From contig JADFNA010000082.1 in NCBI GenBank assembly GCA_022563625.1, positions 1-6,994 of the forward strand: a stretch of DNA of 6,994 nucleotides, in the 5' to 3' direction. The DNA comes from Candidatus Zixiibacteriota bacterium. Lineage in GTDB: Bacteria; Zixibacteria; MSB-5A5; GN15; JACZUZ01. Below, one piece after another: positions 1 to 6,564 of the stretch. The translations under genes were made by a program, and so were the position numbers. The notes under the pieces are model-generated. The model saw only the letters and a list, made by a program, of their open reading frames with translations. It was not told the DNA's origin and did not search any database. Positions within the stretch are counted from its first letter, which is position 1; each line of letters begins with the position of its first letter.

Positions 1-359
1 TCTCAGTGCACGGCGCCATCCGTGAGATGATCGTCCCCGGCCTGTTGGCGGTGGTCGTGCCGGTCGCGGTTGGGGTGTTGTGGTCGCCGGAGGCGCTCGG
101 AGGGGTGCTGATCGGCACCCTGGTCTCAGGCTTGGTGATGGCCATCTTCATGGCGAATGCCGGCGGGGCCTGGGACAACGCCAAGAAATATATTGAAGCC
201 GGAGCGCATGGGGGCAAAGGATCGGATGCGCACAAAGCCGGAGTGGTAGGAGATACTGTCGGCGACCCGTTCAAAGACACATCTGGCCCATCAATGAATA
301 TCTTAATCAAGTTGATGGCGATTGTGTCGCTGGTGCTGGCGCCGATGTTTATAAAATGA
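1..359 (+). CDS. hppA: Membrane-bound ion-translocating pyrophosphatase, C-terminal part (5' end outside window)
   Basis: This is the last ~119 residues of a membrane pyrophosphatase, which hydrolyses cytoplasmic pyrophosphate and pumps H+ or Na+ across the inner membrane. The family is usually about 650-800 residues, so most of the gene lies upstream. The frame is open to the window edge, and the GTG at position 6 is not the true start. Three hydrophobic segments are visible (about residues 8-26, 33-52 and 98-115 counted from that GTG). Two hallmark stretches are intact: [12 protein letters not shown], and [15 protein letters not shown], whose Asp and Lys residues belong to the pyrophosphate/Mg-binding site in characterised members. 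The protein ends shortly after [16 protein letters not shown], as is normal for the family. The residues that separate K+-dependent from K+-independent and H+ from Na+ types lie upstream, so ion specificity cannot be assigned. A terminator follows, so the gene is transcriptionally separate from the pump genes. Confidence 0.97.
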   Translation, partial: SVHGAIREMIVPGLLAVVVPVAVGVLWSPEALGGVLIGTLVSGLVMAIFMANAGGAWDNAKKYIEAGAHGGKGSDAHKAGVVGDTVGDPFKDTSGPSMNILIKLMAIVSLVLAPMFIK

Positions 360-385
360 CGAGCGTTTGGCGAATCCAATTTACC

Positions 386-420
386 GGCGGAGTGGGCGTT
401 GCCCGCTTCGCCCTTTTCTA
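386..420 (+). terminator. Rho-independent terminator after hppA
   Basis: A 12-bp stem (386-397 with 401-412) closes a 3-nt GTT loop. All positions pair, with two G-T wobbles (390/408 and 393/405). It is followed by C and a TTTT tract (414-417). It lies 27 nt after the hppA stop codon and is oriented to end that transcript. The U-tract is short, but the GC-rich stem is strong. Confidence 0.8.
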
Positions 421-653
421 TGCCTTGTTCTTTACCTTTTCATTGCCTGTTTTATTAAGAGAAAGAGCGCCCGCTTATTCTGGAGCAAATTAATTGCGGA
501 AAAGTTTCGTTGAAAACCATGAACCAACACACAGCATAAGCGACCCAGTTACGGAGAGCGGCCGGGGATATGGCCCCAATAAACACTAAAATAATTGAGA
601 ATAATTGAATAGCGCTGGTCCAAGCGTGGTAATCTAAGCAAGCGGGGCCTATC
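421..653. other. Intergenic region between hppA terminator and Yip1-like gene
   Basis: I see no supportable gene here. The stretch holds a weak sigma70-like pair (TTGAAA at 510-515 and CATAAG at 535-540, 19-nt spacing), an AT-rich stretch at 578-609 and a short GGGG/CCCC hairpin possibility near 564-577. Any promoter for the Yip1-like gene must lie here because a terminator precedes it, but none of these elements is convincing alone. Confidence 0.4.
591..610. repeat. Two tandem copies of a 10-bp AT-rich unit
   Basis: ATAATTGAGA (591-600) is followed directly by ATAATTGAAT (601-610), sharing the first eight bases. It lies 44 nt upstream of the assigned TTG start of the Yip1-like gene. It could be a paired regulator half-site on one helical face, or simple slippage in AT-rich DNA. 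Confidence 0.5.
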
Positions 654-1490
654 TTGGTCTCTCTGTGGAGTCCGCCCCGATTTGTCAGATTGATCAGGAC
701 GGCTTTGTCACAAATTATCGAAAGAACTGTGAAGACTGATTTGAGTGGACCGTTTTCCCATGGCGCCGGCCGGCCTAAAGGATTCTTCCTACGGCTGTAT
801 CAATCGTTTCTGTCTCCGCACGAGGCGTTCTCCGGCGGTTTCGGGGCCTGGCAGTGGGTGATCGCGTTGCTGATCACGGGCATGCTAGGAATAGCGATTC
901 AGTCGTTGCAGGGACCATATTTAGCGCCTGATATAAAACGGGCGGCGTTATCGCAGCTTGAACGCGTCCGCGACCAGCTCTCCACGCAACAGTATGAAGA
1001 CATTCGACAACAAATCGAGGAAGGAGTTGATCAGGAATTCAAGATTACTCCGCTCAATACTCTAACTGAACTGGCTTTCGCCGGTCTGTTCGCTGTGTGT
1101 ATTGCATTGTTTGCCTGGTTCGGCGGGAATTTCTTGCTGGGCGGGCAGGCGCTTTTTTGGCAGGTGTTGACTGTTGTTGCTTTTGCCGGATTCATCGGCC
1201 TGGCGGGAGACATCGCCAGGACCGCTTTGATGGCCGCCAAGGGTTCCAGTTATGTTCAAATTGGACTCGGCTCCGTTTGGACAACGCCTGACAATTCATT
1301 TAACTATTATCTGTTGCGGCAGATGGAGTTTTTCAGCATGTGGCGCATCGCCGTGACCTGTATCGGACTGGGCGCAATATATAGTAAGCCAGCGTTAAGT
1401 TTCGCCTTCATCCTAACTCCTGCGTGGCTGGCCTTCATCGCGCTGGTGGCGCTGGCCAACGGGCTGATGGGAGGGGCGCTTGTTTATTAG
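654..1490 (+). CDS. Yip1-like multi-pass inner-membrane protein
   Basis: The product (278 residues from the TTG start) resembles bacterial Yip1-domain proteins, whose biochemical function is unknown. A family-like entry sequence, FFLRLYQSFLSPHEAF (about 44-59), leads into a first membrane helix (66-84). Next comes a charged, probably extracytoplasmic helical stretch (92-130, rich in Q, E and R), then four more hydrophobic segments (about 139-163, 166-195, 228-244 and 248-275). The segment PDNSFNYYLLRQMEFFSMWRIAV before the fourth helix matches the family habit of an 'F..W.' motif. The start is uncertain: TTG at 654 is the first possible after an in-frame stop at 630, but has only a GGGG-like upstream signal. 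GTG at 729 and TTG at 741 would leave the conserved core intact. The gene ends 169 nt before the efflux channel gene, in the same direction, so it may share regulation with the pump, but that is inference. Confidence 0.75.
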   Translation: MVSLWSPPRFVRLIRTALSQIIERTVKTDLSGPFSHGAGRPKGFFLRLYQSFLSPHEAFSGGFGAWQWVIALLITGMLGIAIQSLQGPYLAPDIKRAALSQLERVRDQLSTQQYEDIRQQIEEGVDQEFKITPLNTLTELAFAGLFAVCIALFAWFGGNFLLGGQALFWQVLTVVAFAGFIGLAGDIARTALMAAKGSSYVQIGLGSVWTTPDNSFNYYLLRQMEFFSMWRIAVTCIGLGAIYSKPALSFAFILTPAWLAFIALVALANGLMGGALVY

Positions 1491-1539
1491 CCGTATATAT
1501 CAGCAAAATTTCCGGGGTCGGATGATTTGGTGATTTGGG

Positions 1540-1555
1540 GTGTTTTTTGAAACAC
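1540..1555. promoter_or_regulatory. Short inverted repeat GTGTTT-N4-AAACAC
   Basis: A perfect 6-bp inverted repeat flanks a 4-nt centre (TTTG). It lies 50 nt after the Yip1-like stop codon and about 105 nt before the tolC-like start. It includes TTGAAA (1547-1552), which could serve as a -35 element, so a bound protein could block transcription there. It lacks a GC-rich stem, so it is not a good terminator. This is a candidate operator only. Confidence 0.25.
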
Positions 1556-1589
1556 TTTGGATGCAGACTCGTAGGGTAGGGCAGAGATC

Positions 1590-1640
1590 GGTAAACGATT
1601 ACTATTCTCCGGGGTAAACGTATTTACAACACATTTGTAA
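1590..1640. promoter_or_regulatory. Repeat cluster in leader of efflux operon (candidate operator)
   Basis: GGTAAACG occurs twice (1590-1597 and 1613-1620), 23 bp apart. The second copy forms GTAAA-N4-TTTAC (1614-1627). That overlaps a perfect inverted repeat TTACAA-N5-TTGTAA (1624-1640). The cluster ends 19 nt before the tolC-like start, just before its ribosome binding site. A TACTAT (1600-1605) is a possible but poor -10 element without a clear -35. Overlapping dyads at this position fit a regulator-binding site controlling the pump. No regulator gene is present in the window. Confidence 0.35.
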
Positions 1641-1647
1641 CATTTTC

Positions 1648-1652
1648 AGGAG
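1648..1652 (+). promoter_or_regulatory. Ribosome binding site of tolC-like gene
   Basis: AGGAG lies 7 nt before the ATG at 1660. It favours that start over the in-frame ATG at 1684, which has only a GGGC-like upstream sequence. Confidence 0.8.
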
Positions 1653-1659
1653 CAACAGA

Positions 1660-3024
1660 ATGAGAAGTATTCCGCAAGGGCAGATGACATTGAAGTCACC
1701 GGTTTTGATCGCGGCGCTGGCCTGCGCCATTCTATTTGGCGCCGCCGGGCCAGTCTCCGCTAAAACATATACACTCGAACAATGCCTCAAGTTGGCGAAG
1801 TTGAACAGAGAATCTATACAAAGAGCTGAAGGCCAGGAGCGAAACGACGCCGCCGAGGTCAGGCGTCAATTTGGCAGACTCTTTTTGCCTTCGATTAGCG
1901 GTTCATACAATACGTCCGAAACCCGGCTACGAGAGAGGGAGCAAAACTTCTTTGATCCCACCGCCGGGATGCGGGTTGATGCAACTCTGCCGGATGTTGA
2001 TTTGACCGGCGCTTCTTTTTCTCTGAGCGCCGGATTGATGCTATTTGATGGATTGTCTAATGTTCATGACTATCTCGGTGTGCGCAAACTGCGAAAAAGC
2101 AGCCAGCTGAACGTCTTGCGAACCGAACAGAACCTGGAACTCGAGGTCAAAACAGCCTATCTGGCCTATCTGGCCAATCTGCGCAATCTGTCTGTACAGG
2201 AGGAAGCCGTCAGGCGCTCGCAGGAGCAGCTCAATCTGGTGCAATCGAGATATGATGTCGGGTCGGCTTCATTGTCTGATGTACTCAAGCAAAAAGTTCG
2301 ATTTGGCAATGACAATCTGTCACTGCTTGAAGCCGATAACGCCGTGCAAACACGCGCAGCGGATCTTGCGTTCGTGGTCGGTCTTAATCCTTCAGACGAT
2401 AACAGTTTTGACACGACCTATGCTGAGGATGTTTATTCCGGAACAATTGAAAGCGCCATACAAACCGGATTAAGCAATCACCCCGATTTGCGCGCAGCGC
2501 GTCTTGATGTGTCAACCATGAACCACTTCTTGAAATCTTCTTACGGCGATTATCTGCCTTCATTGAGCGCTAACGTCAGCAGATCATGGTCAGACAACAC
2601 GAGTCCGGACCCTTCGGGCCAGCCTTTTACTTCATCTTCTACCAGCACCAGACTCGGTATCAGCGTTCGTTGGAACATTTTTGATCAATTAAATCGCGAA
2701 AGCAGGGTAGTGGGACGAAAAGTAGCGCATAATAACGCCAGGGCTGCAGAATTTGAGTTGCGCAACAAAATTGTTAAGAATGTCAAAACCAACTATCTTG
2801 ATGTGCAAAAGGCAACCGAACAGGTCAAAGTCTCCAAGGAAACAGTGGTTTCGGCCAGCGAAGACATGAATCTCGCGCAGGAAAAATACAATTTGGGATC
2901 GGCCTCGATTCTTGATTTGCTGGATGCGCAGGTTAGTCTCAAGGAAGCCCAGGTCAGCCTGATCAGGTCCAAACTGGACCTTAACCTGGCCGTGGCGAAG
3001 CTGGAAAACGCTATGGGATCATAA
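1660..3024 (+). CDS. TolC-family outer-membrane efflux channel protein
   Basis: The 454-residue product is a TolC-family protein. Such proteins trimerise into an outer-membrane beta-barrel and periplasmic alpha-barrel that conducts substrate out of the cell. A signal peptide is clear: positive start, hydrophobic core (about 14-29) and a predicted signal peptidase I site VSA|KT after residue 34. The typical mature start TYTLEQCLKLA follows. The internal duplication of the family is visible: RYDVGSASLSDVL (197-209) and KYNLGSASILDLL (409-421) are the paired periplasmic helix-tip motifs where adaptors dock. LRTEQNLELEVKTAYLAYLANL and LRNKIVKNVKTNYLDVQKA are the matching helices. The strand segments are ISGSYNTSETRL/ASFSLSAGLMLFDG in the first half and LPSLSANVSRSW/RLGISVRWNIFD in the second. 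It is full length for the family and is first in the efflux gene set. Confidence 0.95.
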   Translation: MRSIPQGQMTLKSPVLIAALACAILFGAAGPVSAKTYTLEQCLKLAKLNRESIQRAEGQERNDAAEVRRQFGRLFLPSISGSYNTSETRLREREQNFFDPTAGMRVDATLPDVDLTGASFSLSAGLMLFDGLSNVHDYLGVRKLRKSSQLNVLRTEQNLELEVKTAYLAYLANLRNLSVQEEAVRRSQEQLNLVQSRYDVGSASLSDVLKQKVRFGNDNLSLLEADNAVQTRAADLAFVVGLNPSDDNSFDTTYAEDVYSGTIESAIQTGLSNHPDLRAARLDVSTMNHFLKSSYGDYLPSLSANVSRSWSDNTSPDPSGQPFTSSSTSTRLGISVRWNIFDQLNRESRVVGRKVAHNNARAAEFELRNKIVKNVKTNYLDVQKATEQVKVSKETVVSASEDMNLAQEKYNLGSASILDLLDAQVSLKEAQVSLIRSKLDLNLAVAKLENAMGS

Positions 3025-3056
3025 AAAATAGGGTCCGAAATAACGATATTCTCCGG

Positions 3057-3101
3057 CCCGCAAATTGCTGTGGGAGAAGGATTATGAAGTATAATATATA
3101 G
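3057..3101 (+). promoter_or_regulatory. Leader between tolC-like and adaptor genes: hairpin, consensus -10 and 5-codon ORF
   Basis: The 143-nt gap contains a 6-bp stem (CCCGCA 3057-3062 with TGTGGG 3069-3074, one G-T wobble). A perfect TATAAT (3090-3095) has a poor -35 candidate, TTGCTG at 3065-3070, 19 nt upstream. A 5-codon frame MKYNI (ATG 3084 to TAG 3101) follows a GAGAAGG Shine-Dalgarno-like sequence at 3074-3080. An internal promoter for adaptor-ATPase-permease transcription is the simplest reading. A leader peptide is less likely. Confidence 0.3.
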
Positions 3102-3155
3102 TATCGCGTCAGGGTGGCGCAGAGAGCAAAAGAGCGGCTAAACAAATGCAAGTTC

Positions 3156-3162
3156 AAGGTGA
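3156..3162 (+). promoter_or_regulatory. Ribosome binding site that fixes the adaptor start
   Basis: AAGGTGA lies 5 nt before the ATG at 3168. The alternative in-frame GTG at 3114 has only AGG directly abutting it, and would add 18 mostly charged residues before the membrane anchor. The ATG is therefore preferred. Confidence 0.65.
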
Positions 3163-3167
3163 CGAAA

Positions 3168-4589
3168 ATGAAACGTAGAACAAAGAAAACGCTAATTATT
3201 GTGATCGGAGTTGTTGTGATCGGGGGCGGGGCAGCGTTCAGCCTGATCGGCGACAACTCAAACGCGACCACGGTGCAGGTCGATCTGGCCAAGATCAGGG
3301 ACATCTCCGAGCAGGTTTCGGCCTCGGGCCGGATTCAGCCGCAAACGAAAGTGGACATTACCTCACAGGTCTCAGGTGAAATTGTCGCGCTGTATGTCAG
3401 CGAAGGCGAGATTGTATCTAAAGGTGATTTGCTGATTCAGATCGACCGGGTGCAGTTGGGTTCTGATCGAGAACAAGCGCAGTATTCGCTGGACGAAATC
3501 GAGGCCAGAGCCGACGGCGCCAGAGTGCAGCGAGACCGGAATAAAGAAGAATTCGAGCGCCAGACTAAACTGCGCGAGCGCAAACTAAATTCCGAGTCCG
3601 ACTTTACTACGGCCAGATACTCATACGAGAATTCGAAAGCCACTTATCTGGCCATGCAAAGCCAGGTGAAAACCCTCAAAGCGCGTTTGAACAAAGCCCA
3701 GGACAATTTGGATCGGGCTACAATCACCTCTCCGATGGACGGTGTGGTTACTTTCCTTGCCGCCGAAGTTGGAGAAATCGCCCAGGCGCAAACCTCGTTT
3801 ACCCAGGGCAAGACATTGATGACAATCTCTGATCTTTCGGTCTTTGAAGTCGATGTCGATGTGGATGAAACGGAAATCGCCAAAATTGGTCTGGGACAGT
3901 CGGCCGCGATTGAAGTTGATGCATTCCCGGATTCAGTTTTTGACGGTACTGTCGTTGAAATCGGCAATTCGGCGATACTGCAGGGTCAGGGAACGCAGGA
4001 GGTTTCGATTAACTTCCGGGTCAAAGTGCGTTTCGCACCGACCAGCGCCCATATCAGGCCGGGTATGTCTGCGGCTGTTGATATAACAACCTCTACCGAA
4101 GAGAATGCGGTTATCGTGCCCTATGCATCGATTGTTCTGCGTGAATTGCCAGAAGATACGCTGGACGAAAACGAGGGCAGTTCTGGAGGCATTTTCGCCA
4201 ATGAGGTGAATGCCGCGGAAAACACTGTTGATGATGATAATGAAGATGCAGACGGTTCCGACGACGAAGGCGGGATGCCGGGTAATGGTCTCATCGACGA
4301 CGAAGACGGATACGAAGACGAAGAGCCGGAGAAGAAAACCGGCGTGTTTGTTGTCCGTGATGGAATAGCGGTATTCCTCGAAGTTCAGACAGGTATAGCG
4401 GACGAGAAAAACATTGTCATGATTTCCGGCGTTCAAAAGGGTGACACAATAATCTCCGGATCGTTCAAGACATTGCGCGAACTGGAAGACGGCGACGAAG
4501 TGAAAATTGATCAGAAATCATTAGACGATCTTGACGGCAAGAAGTCCAAATCCCGCAAGGGACGGCGCGGCAGACGCGGAAGGAGCTAA
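3168..4589 (+). CDS. Periplasmic adaptor (membrane fusion protein, MacA/HlyD-like) with acidic insertion
   Basis: The product (473 residues from the ATG) links the inner-membrane ABC pump to the TolC channel. In order: a basic N-terminus and single membrane anchor (8-27); the first lipoyl half-motif (about 62-93, [22 protein letters not shown]); a coiled-coil hairpin (about 96-183); the second lipoyl half (184-206, [11 protein letters not shown]); a beta-barrel domain (about 222-308); and a membrane-proximal domain (314-450). The hairpin carries R131-x3-L135-x6-S142, the RLS signature known in adaptors that dock on TolC. The membrane-proximal domain is interrupted at about 327-390 by a D/E-rich stretch, and the protein ends in a basic tail, [16 protein letters not shown]. 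It lies 143 nt after the channel gene and 5 nt before the ATPase gene. A longer form from GTG 3114 (491 residues) is possible. MacA-like is favoured over other HlyD types by the neighbours. Confidence 0.93.
   Translation: MKRRTKKTLIIVIGVVVIGGGAAFSLIGDNSNATTVQVDLAKIRDISEQVSASGRIQPQTKVDITSQVSGEIVALYVSEGEIVSKGDLLIQIDRVQLGSDREQAQYSLDEIEARADGARVQRDRNKEEFERQTKLRERKLNSESDFTTARYSYENSKATYLAMQSQVKTLKARLNKAQDNLDRATITSPMDGVVTFLAAEVGEIAQAQTSFTQGKTLMTISDLSVFEVDVDVDETEIAKIGLGQSAAIEVDAFPDSVFDGTVVEIGNSAILQGQGTQEVSINFRVKVRFAPTSAHIRPGMSAAVDITTSTEENAVIVPYASIVLRELPEDTLDENEGSSGGIFANEVNAAENTVDDDNEDADGSDDEGGMPGNGLIDDEDGYEDEEPEKKTGVFVVRDGIAVFLEVQTGIADEKNIVMISGVQKGDTIISGSFKTLRELEDGDEVKIDQKSLDDLDGKKSKSRKGRRGRRGRS
4146..4337 (+). 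other. Segment encoding acidic insertion in the adaptor
   Basis: This encodes adaptor residues 327-390. Between 326 and 388 there is no Lys or Arg, while about 25 Asp/Glu fall between 329 and 388. They cluster as [13 protein letters not shown] (355-367) and [10 protein letters not shown] (377-386), with Gly/Asn/Ser between. It splits [10 protein letters not shown] from [21 protein letters not shown], which are normally close together in this family. A disordered, cation-binding or solvent-exposed loop is inferred. Confidence 0.7.
4580..4585 (+). promoter_or_regulatory. Ribosome binding site supporting a TTG start for the ATPase
   Basis: AAGGAG lies inside the last codons of the adaptor gene, 9 nt before TTG at 4595. 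The first in-frame ATG (4637) would remove the conserved first strand [12 protein letters not shown] of the ATPase fold, so TTG is the likely start. Confidence 0.75.
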
Positions 4590-4594
4590 CGGTT

Positions 4595-5308
4595 TTGAGA
4601 CTTATTGAAACCAAAGACATCTGGAAAACCTATATCATGGGTGCGGAGAAGGTCCACGCCCTCCGTGGTGTGACGCTCAATATTGACCGCGGCGAATATG
4701 TGGCGATTATGGGTCCCTCCGGATCAGGCAAGTCGACTTTGATGAATCTGATAGGCTGCCTGGACACGCCCACCAGCGGCGAATATACACTCAATGGCGC
4801 TGATGTCGGCTCAATGACGGATGACCAACTGGCGGTCATTCGTAACCGCGAGATAGGGTTTGTGTTCCAGACATTCAACCTTCTGGCCCGGGCCACAGCG
4901 CTGCACAATGTGGAGCTGCCGCTGATCTATAGCGGCGACCCGCGTGACGTACGGCGCGAGAAAGCAATCATCGCCCTCAAGAAAGTGGATCTGGGTGACC
5001 GCATGACACATCAGCCGAATCAGCTTTCCGGCGGGCAGCGCCAGCGTGTGGCAATGGCCAGAGCACTGGTCAATAACCCGTCAATTCTGCTGGCCGATGA
5101 ACCGACCGGTAATCTGGACAGCAAGACCAGCCAGGAAATCATGGCCCTGTGCGACCGCCTACATCAGCAGGGGAACACGATCATTCTTGTCACGCATGAG
5201 CCTGACATCGCATCCCACGCAAACCGGGTAATAACTATCCTTGACGGGAGAATCTCCGATGACAGCGTGTTGACTTCCGGGGAAAAAACTAGGGGCCGGG
5301 TCGCATGA
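4595..5308 (+). CDS. ABC transporter ATP-binding protein, MacB/LolD type
   Basis: This 237-residue stand-alone ATPase would sit on the cytoplasmic face of the inner membrane and power the pump. All motifs are intact: Walker [10 protein letters not shown] (40-48), Q-loop Gln92 in VFQTFNLL, signature LSGGQ (144-148), Walker B ILLADE (164-169), D-loop NLD (173-175) and switch His201 in VTHEPD. The run [14 protein letters not shown] (99-112) and the [10 protein letters not shown] context are typical of the MacB/LolD/FtsE subgroup. In MacB of enterobacteria this domain is fused to the permease; here it is a separate gene. Translation starts at TTG, 5 nt after the adaptor stop codon, and the gene overlaps the permease start by ATGA, so translational coupling on both sides is likely. 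Confidence 0.97.
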   Translation: MRLIETKDIWKTYIMGAEKVHALRGVTLNIDRGEYVAIMGPSGSGKSTLMNLIGCLDTPTSGEYTLNGADVGSMTDDQLAVIRNREIGFVFQTFNLLARATALHNVELPLIYSGDPRDVRREKAIIALKKVDLGDRMTHQPNQLSGGQRQRVAMARALVNNPSILLADEPTGNLDSKTSQEIMALCDRLHQQGNTIILVTHEPDIASHANRVITILDGRISDDSVLTSGEKTRGRVA

Positions 5309-6525
5309 TTACTTTTGCAATTATGCGCGAAGCGCTTTCCGCCGTGTGGGGCAACAAGCTGCGCTCGGGCCTGACTGTGCTGGGCATGGTGATGGGTATC
5401 ACGTCAGTGATCGCGATTGTTTCAACGGTTGAGGGTATGCAAAGCAACATGGAGGATGTTTTTTCCAACATGGGCCAGAACACATTCATGGTCACCAGAT
5501 TCGGGATTGTCACCAGTTGGTCAGAGTATGAAAAGAAGCGCCGGCGCAAAATCATCACGCGCGATTTTATTGAACCAATCAAAGATGGCTGTGACGCCTG
5601 CGAAGACGTTGGCGCGGAGGGCTACGCAAATTCAAATATAAAGTACGGCTCGAAGACCATGCCGCGGGTGTCTATTGAAGGGCAAACATCAAACCACCTG
5701 GCTATGCGTGATGTTGACGTGTTTCGCGGCAGATATTTTAGCGAAGAAGAAGAGCGGGGCAGCAAAAACGTAGTCTTTGTCGGACAGGATGTGGTCGAAG
5801 ACCTGTTCGAAGGCGAAGACCCGCTGGGCAAAACAATCAGAATTCGGCGTCTGCGCTATACGGTGATTGGAATAGCTGACAAAATCGGTTCACTTTTTGG
5901 ACAATCTCAAGACGAGTTTATTTATATGCCGCTCTCGACGCTGCGCAAAAATTTCGGCGAGCAGGGGAGGCGGGTGAATCTCGTTGTCAAGGCCGTGTCT
6001 CGTGACCGCTTGGAAGAGGCCATGGACCAAACCCGGGTTGTTCTGCGCTCCAAACGACATGTGCCATATGATGAGGAAGATGACTTTGATCTGCTCACCC
6101 CGGATGCGATACTCAGTTTCATTAACACCTTCACACGAGCCTTTCGTGTAATTCTTGTGGCCCTGCCATTTCTTTCGATTGTGATAGGGGGCATCGTGGT
6201 GATGAACATTATGATGGTGTCAGTTACGGAACGGACTCGAGAAATCGGCGTCAGGAAATCACTCGGCGCCCGGCAGTCACACATTCGCTCACAATTCTTG
6301 TATGAGACCCTCACCCTCTCGGCTGTGGGCGGGTTATTCGGGATACTTTTCGGCATGACTCTGGCGGGCGCGATTCTGTCGTGGATGGATATACATACGC
6401 CTACGACTATGCTGGCTGTTTATCTCGGGGTGGGTATATCCACCACTGTTGGGCTGTTTTTTGGCATCTACCCCGCTGTAAAAGCGGCGCGGCTGGACCC
6501 TATCAAGGCTTTGAGTTTTGAATAG
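5305..6525 (+). CDS. MacB-like ABC transporter permease (FtsX family)
   Basis: This 406-residue inner-membrane permease has the MacB layout. A cytoplasmic start carries the coupling-like motif [24 protein letters not shown], and the first membrane helix is at about 21-42. A large periplasmic domain (about 45-275) follows, with the family motifs [22 protein letters not shown] and DPLGKTIRI. The C-terminal FtsX domain has three more helices (about 283-306, 337-360 and 369-390), with the conserved cytoplasmic loop [29 protein letters not shown] (306-334). It ends in [17 protein letters not shown], the usual family terminus, so it is complete. The periplasmic domain contains a C96-D-A-C99 pair that is not expected to be universal. 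The start is given by the 4-nt overlap with the ATPase gene. It probably works as a dimer with the ATPase and adaptor, perhaps paired with the following permease. Confidence 0.96.
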   Translation: MITFAIMREALSAVWGNKLRSGLTVLGMVMGITSVIAIVSTVEGMQSNMEDVFSNMGQNTFMVTRFGIVTSWSEYEKKRRRKIITRDFIEPIKDGCDACEDVGAEGYANSNIKYGSKTMPRVSIEGQTSNHLAMRDVDVFRGRYFSEEEERGSKNVVFVGQDVVEDLFEGEDPLGKTIRIRRLRYTVIGIADKIGSLFGQSQDEFIYMPLSTLRKNFGEQGRRVNLVVKAVSRDRLEEAMDQTRVVLRSKRHVPYDEEDDFDLLTPDAILSFINTFTRAFRVILVALPFLSIVIGGIVVMNIMMVSVTERTREIGVRKSLGARQSHIRSQFLYETLTLSAVGGLFGILFGMTLAGAILSWMDIHTPTTMLAVYLGVGISTTVGLFFGIYPAVKAARLDPIKALSFE

Positions 6526-6564
6526 GCCCGGAAATGAATAATCATAAAGAGAACGAGTGTTGAG

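Noticed and set aside
6..359. GTG at position 6 as a real start giving a small 117-residue membrane protein
   Set aside because: The sequence is the well-conserved C-terminus of membrane pyrophosphatase and the frame is open to the window edge, so it is a partial gene.
560..577. GGCC/GGGG-CCCC hairpin as a terminator or riboswitch
   Set aside because: The stem is only four base pairs with a 6-nt loop, there is no T-tract, and no conserved riboswitch features are seen.
1714..1730. Lipobox at Cys22 of the TolC-like protein
   Set aside because: The residues before the Cys (A-L-A) do not match a lipobox, the Cys is inside the hydrophobic core, and a better signal peptidase I site VSA|KT follows.
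3114..3167. GTG at 3114 as the adaptor start
   Set aside because: It has no properly spaced ribosome binding site, whereas ATG at 3168 has AAGGTGA 5 nt upstream and begins directly before the membrane anchor.
4230..4275. EF-hand or thrombospondin type-3 calcium motif in the acidic insertion
   Set aside because: DADGSDDE resembles part of such loops, but the spacing of all ligand positions does not fit, so calcium binding is left as speculation.
3933..4436. 167-codon open frame on the minus strand
   Set aside because: It lies wholly antisense to the adaptor, its composition is the complement of the acidic insertion (runs of V/F/I), and it has no recognisable domain.
5922..6356. 144-codon open frame on the minus strand
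   Set aside because: It is antisense to the conserved FtsX domain of the first permease and rich in R/S/T as expected for a shadow frame.
6534..6563. Nine-codon ORF (MNNHKENEC) between the two permease genes
   Set aside because: No convincing ribosome binding site and too short to support; probably chance in a 39-nt gap.
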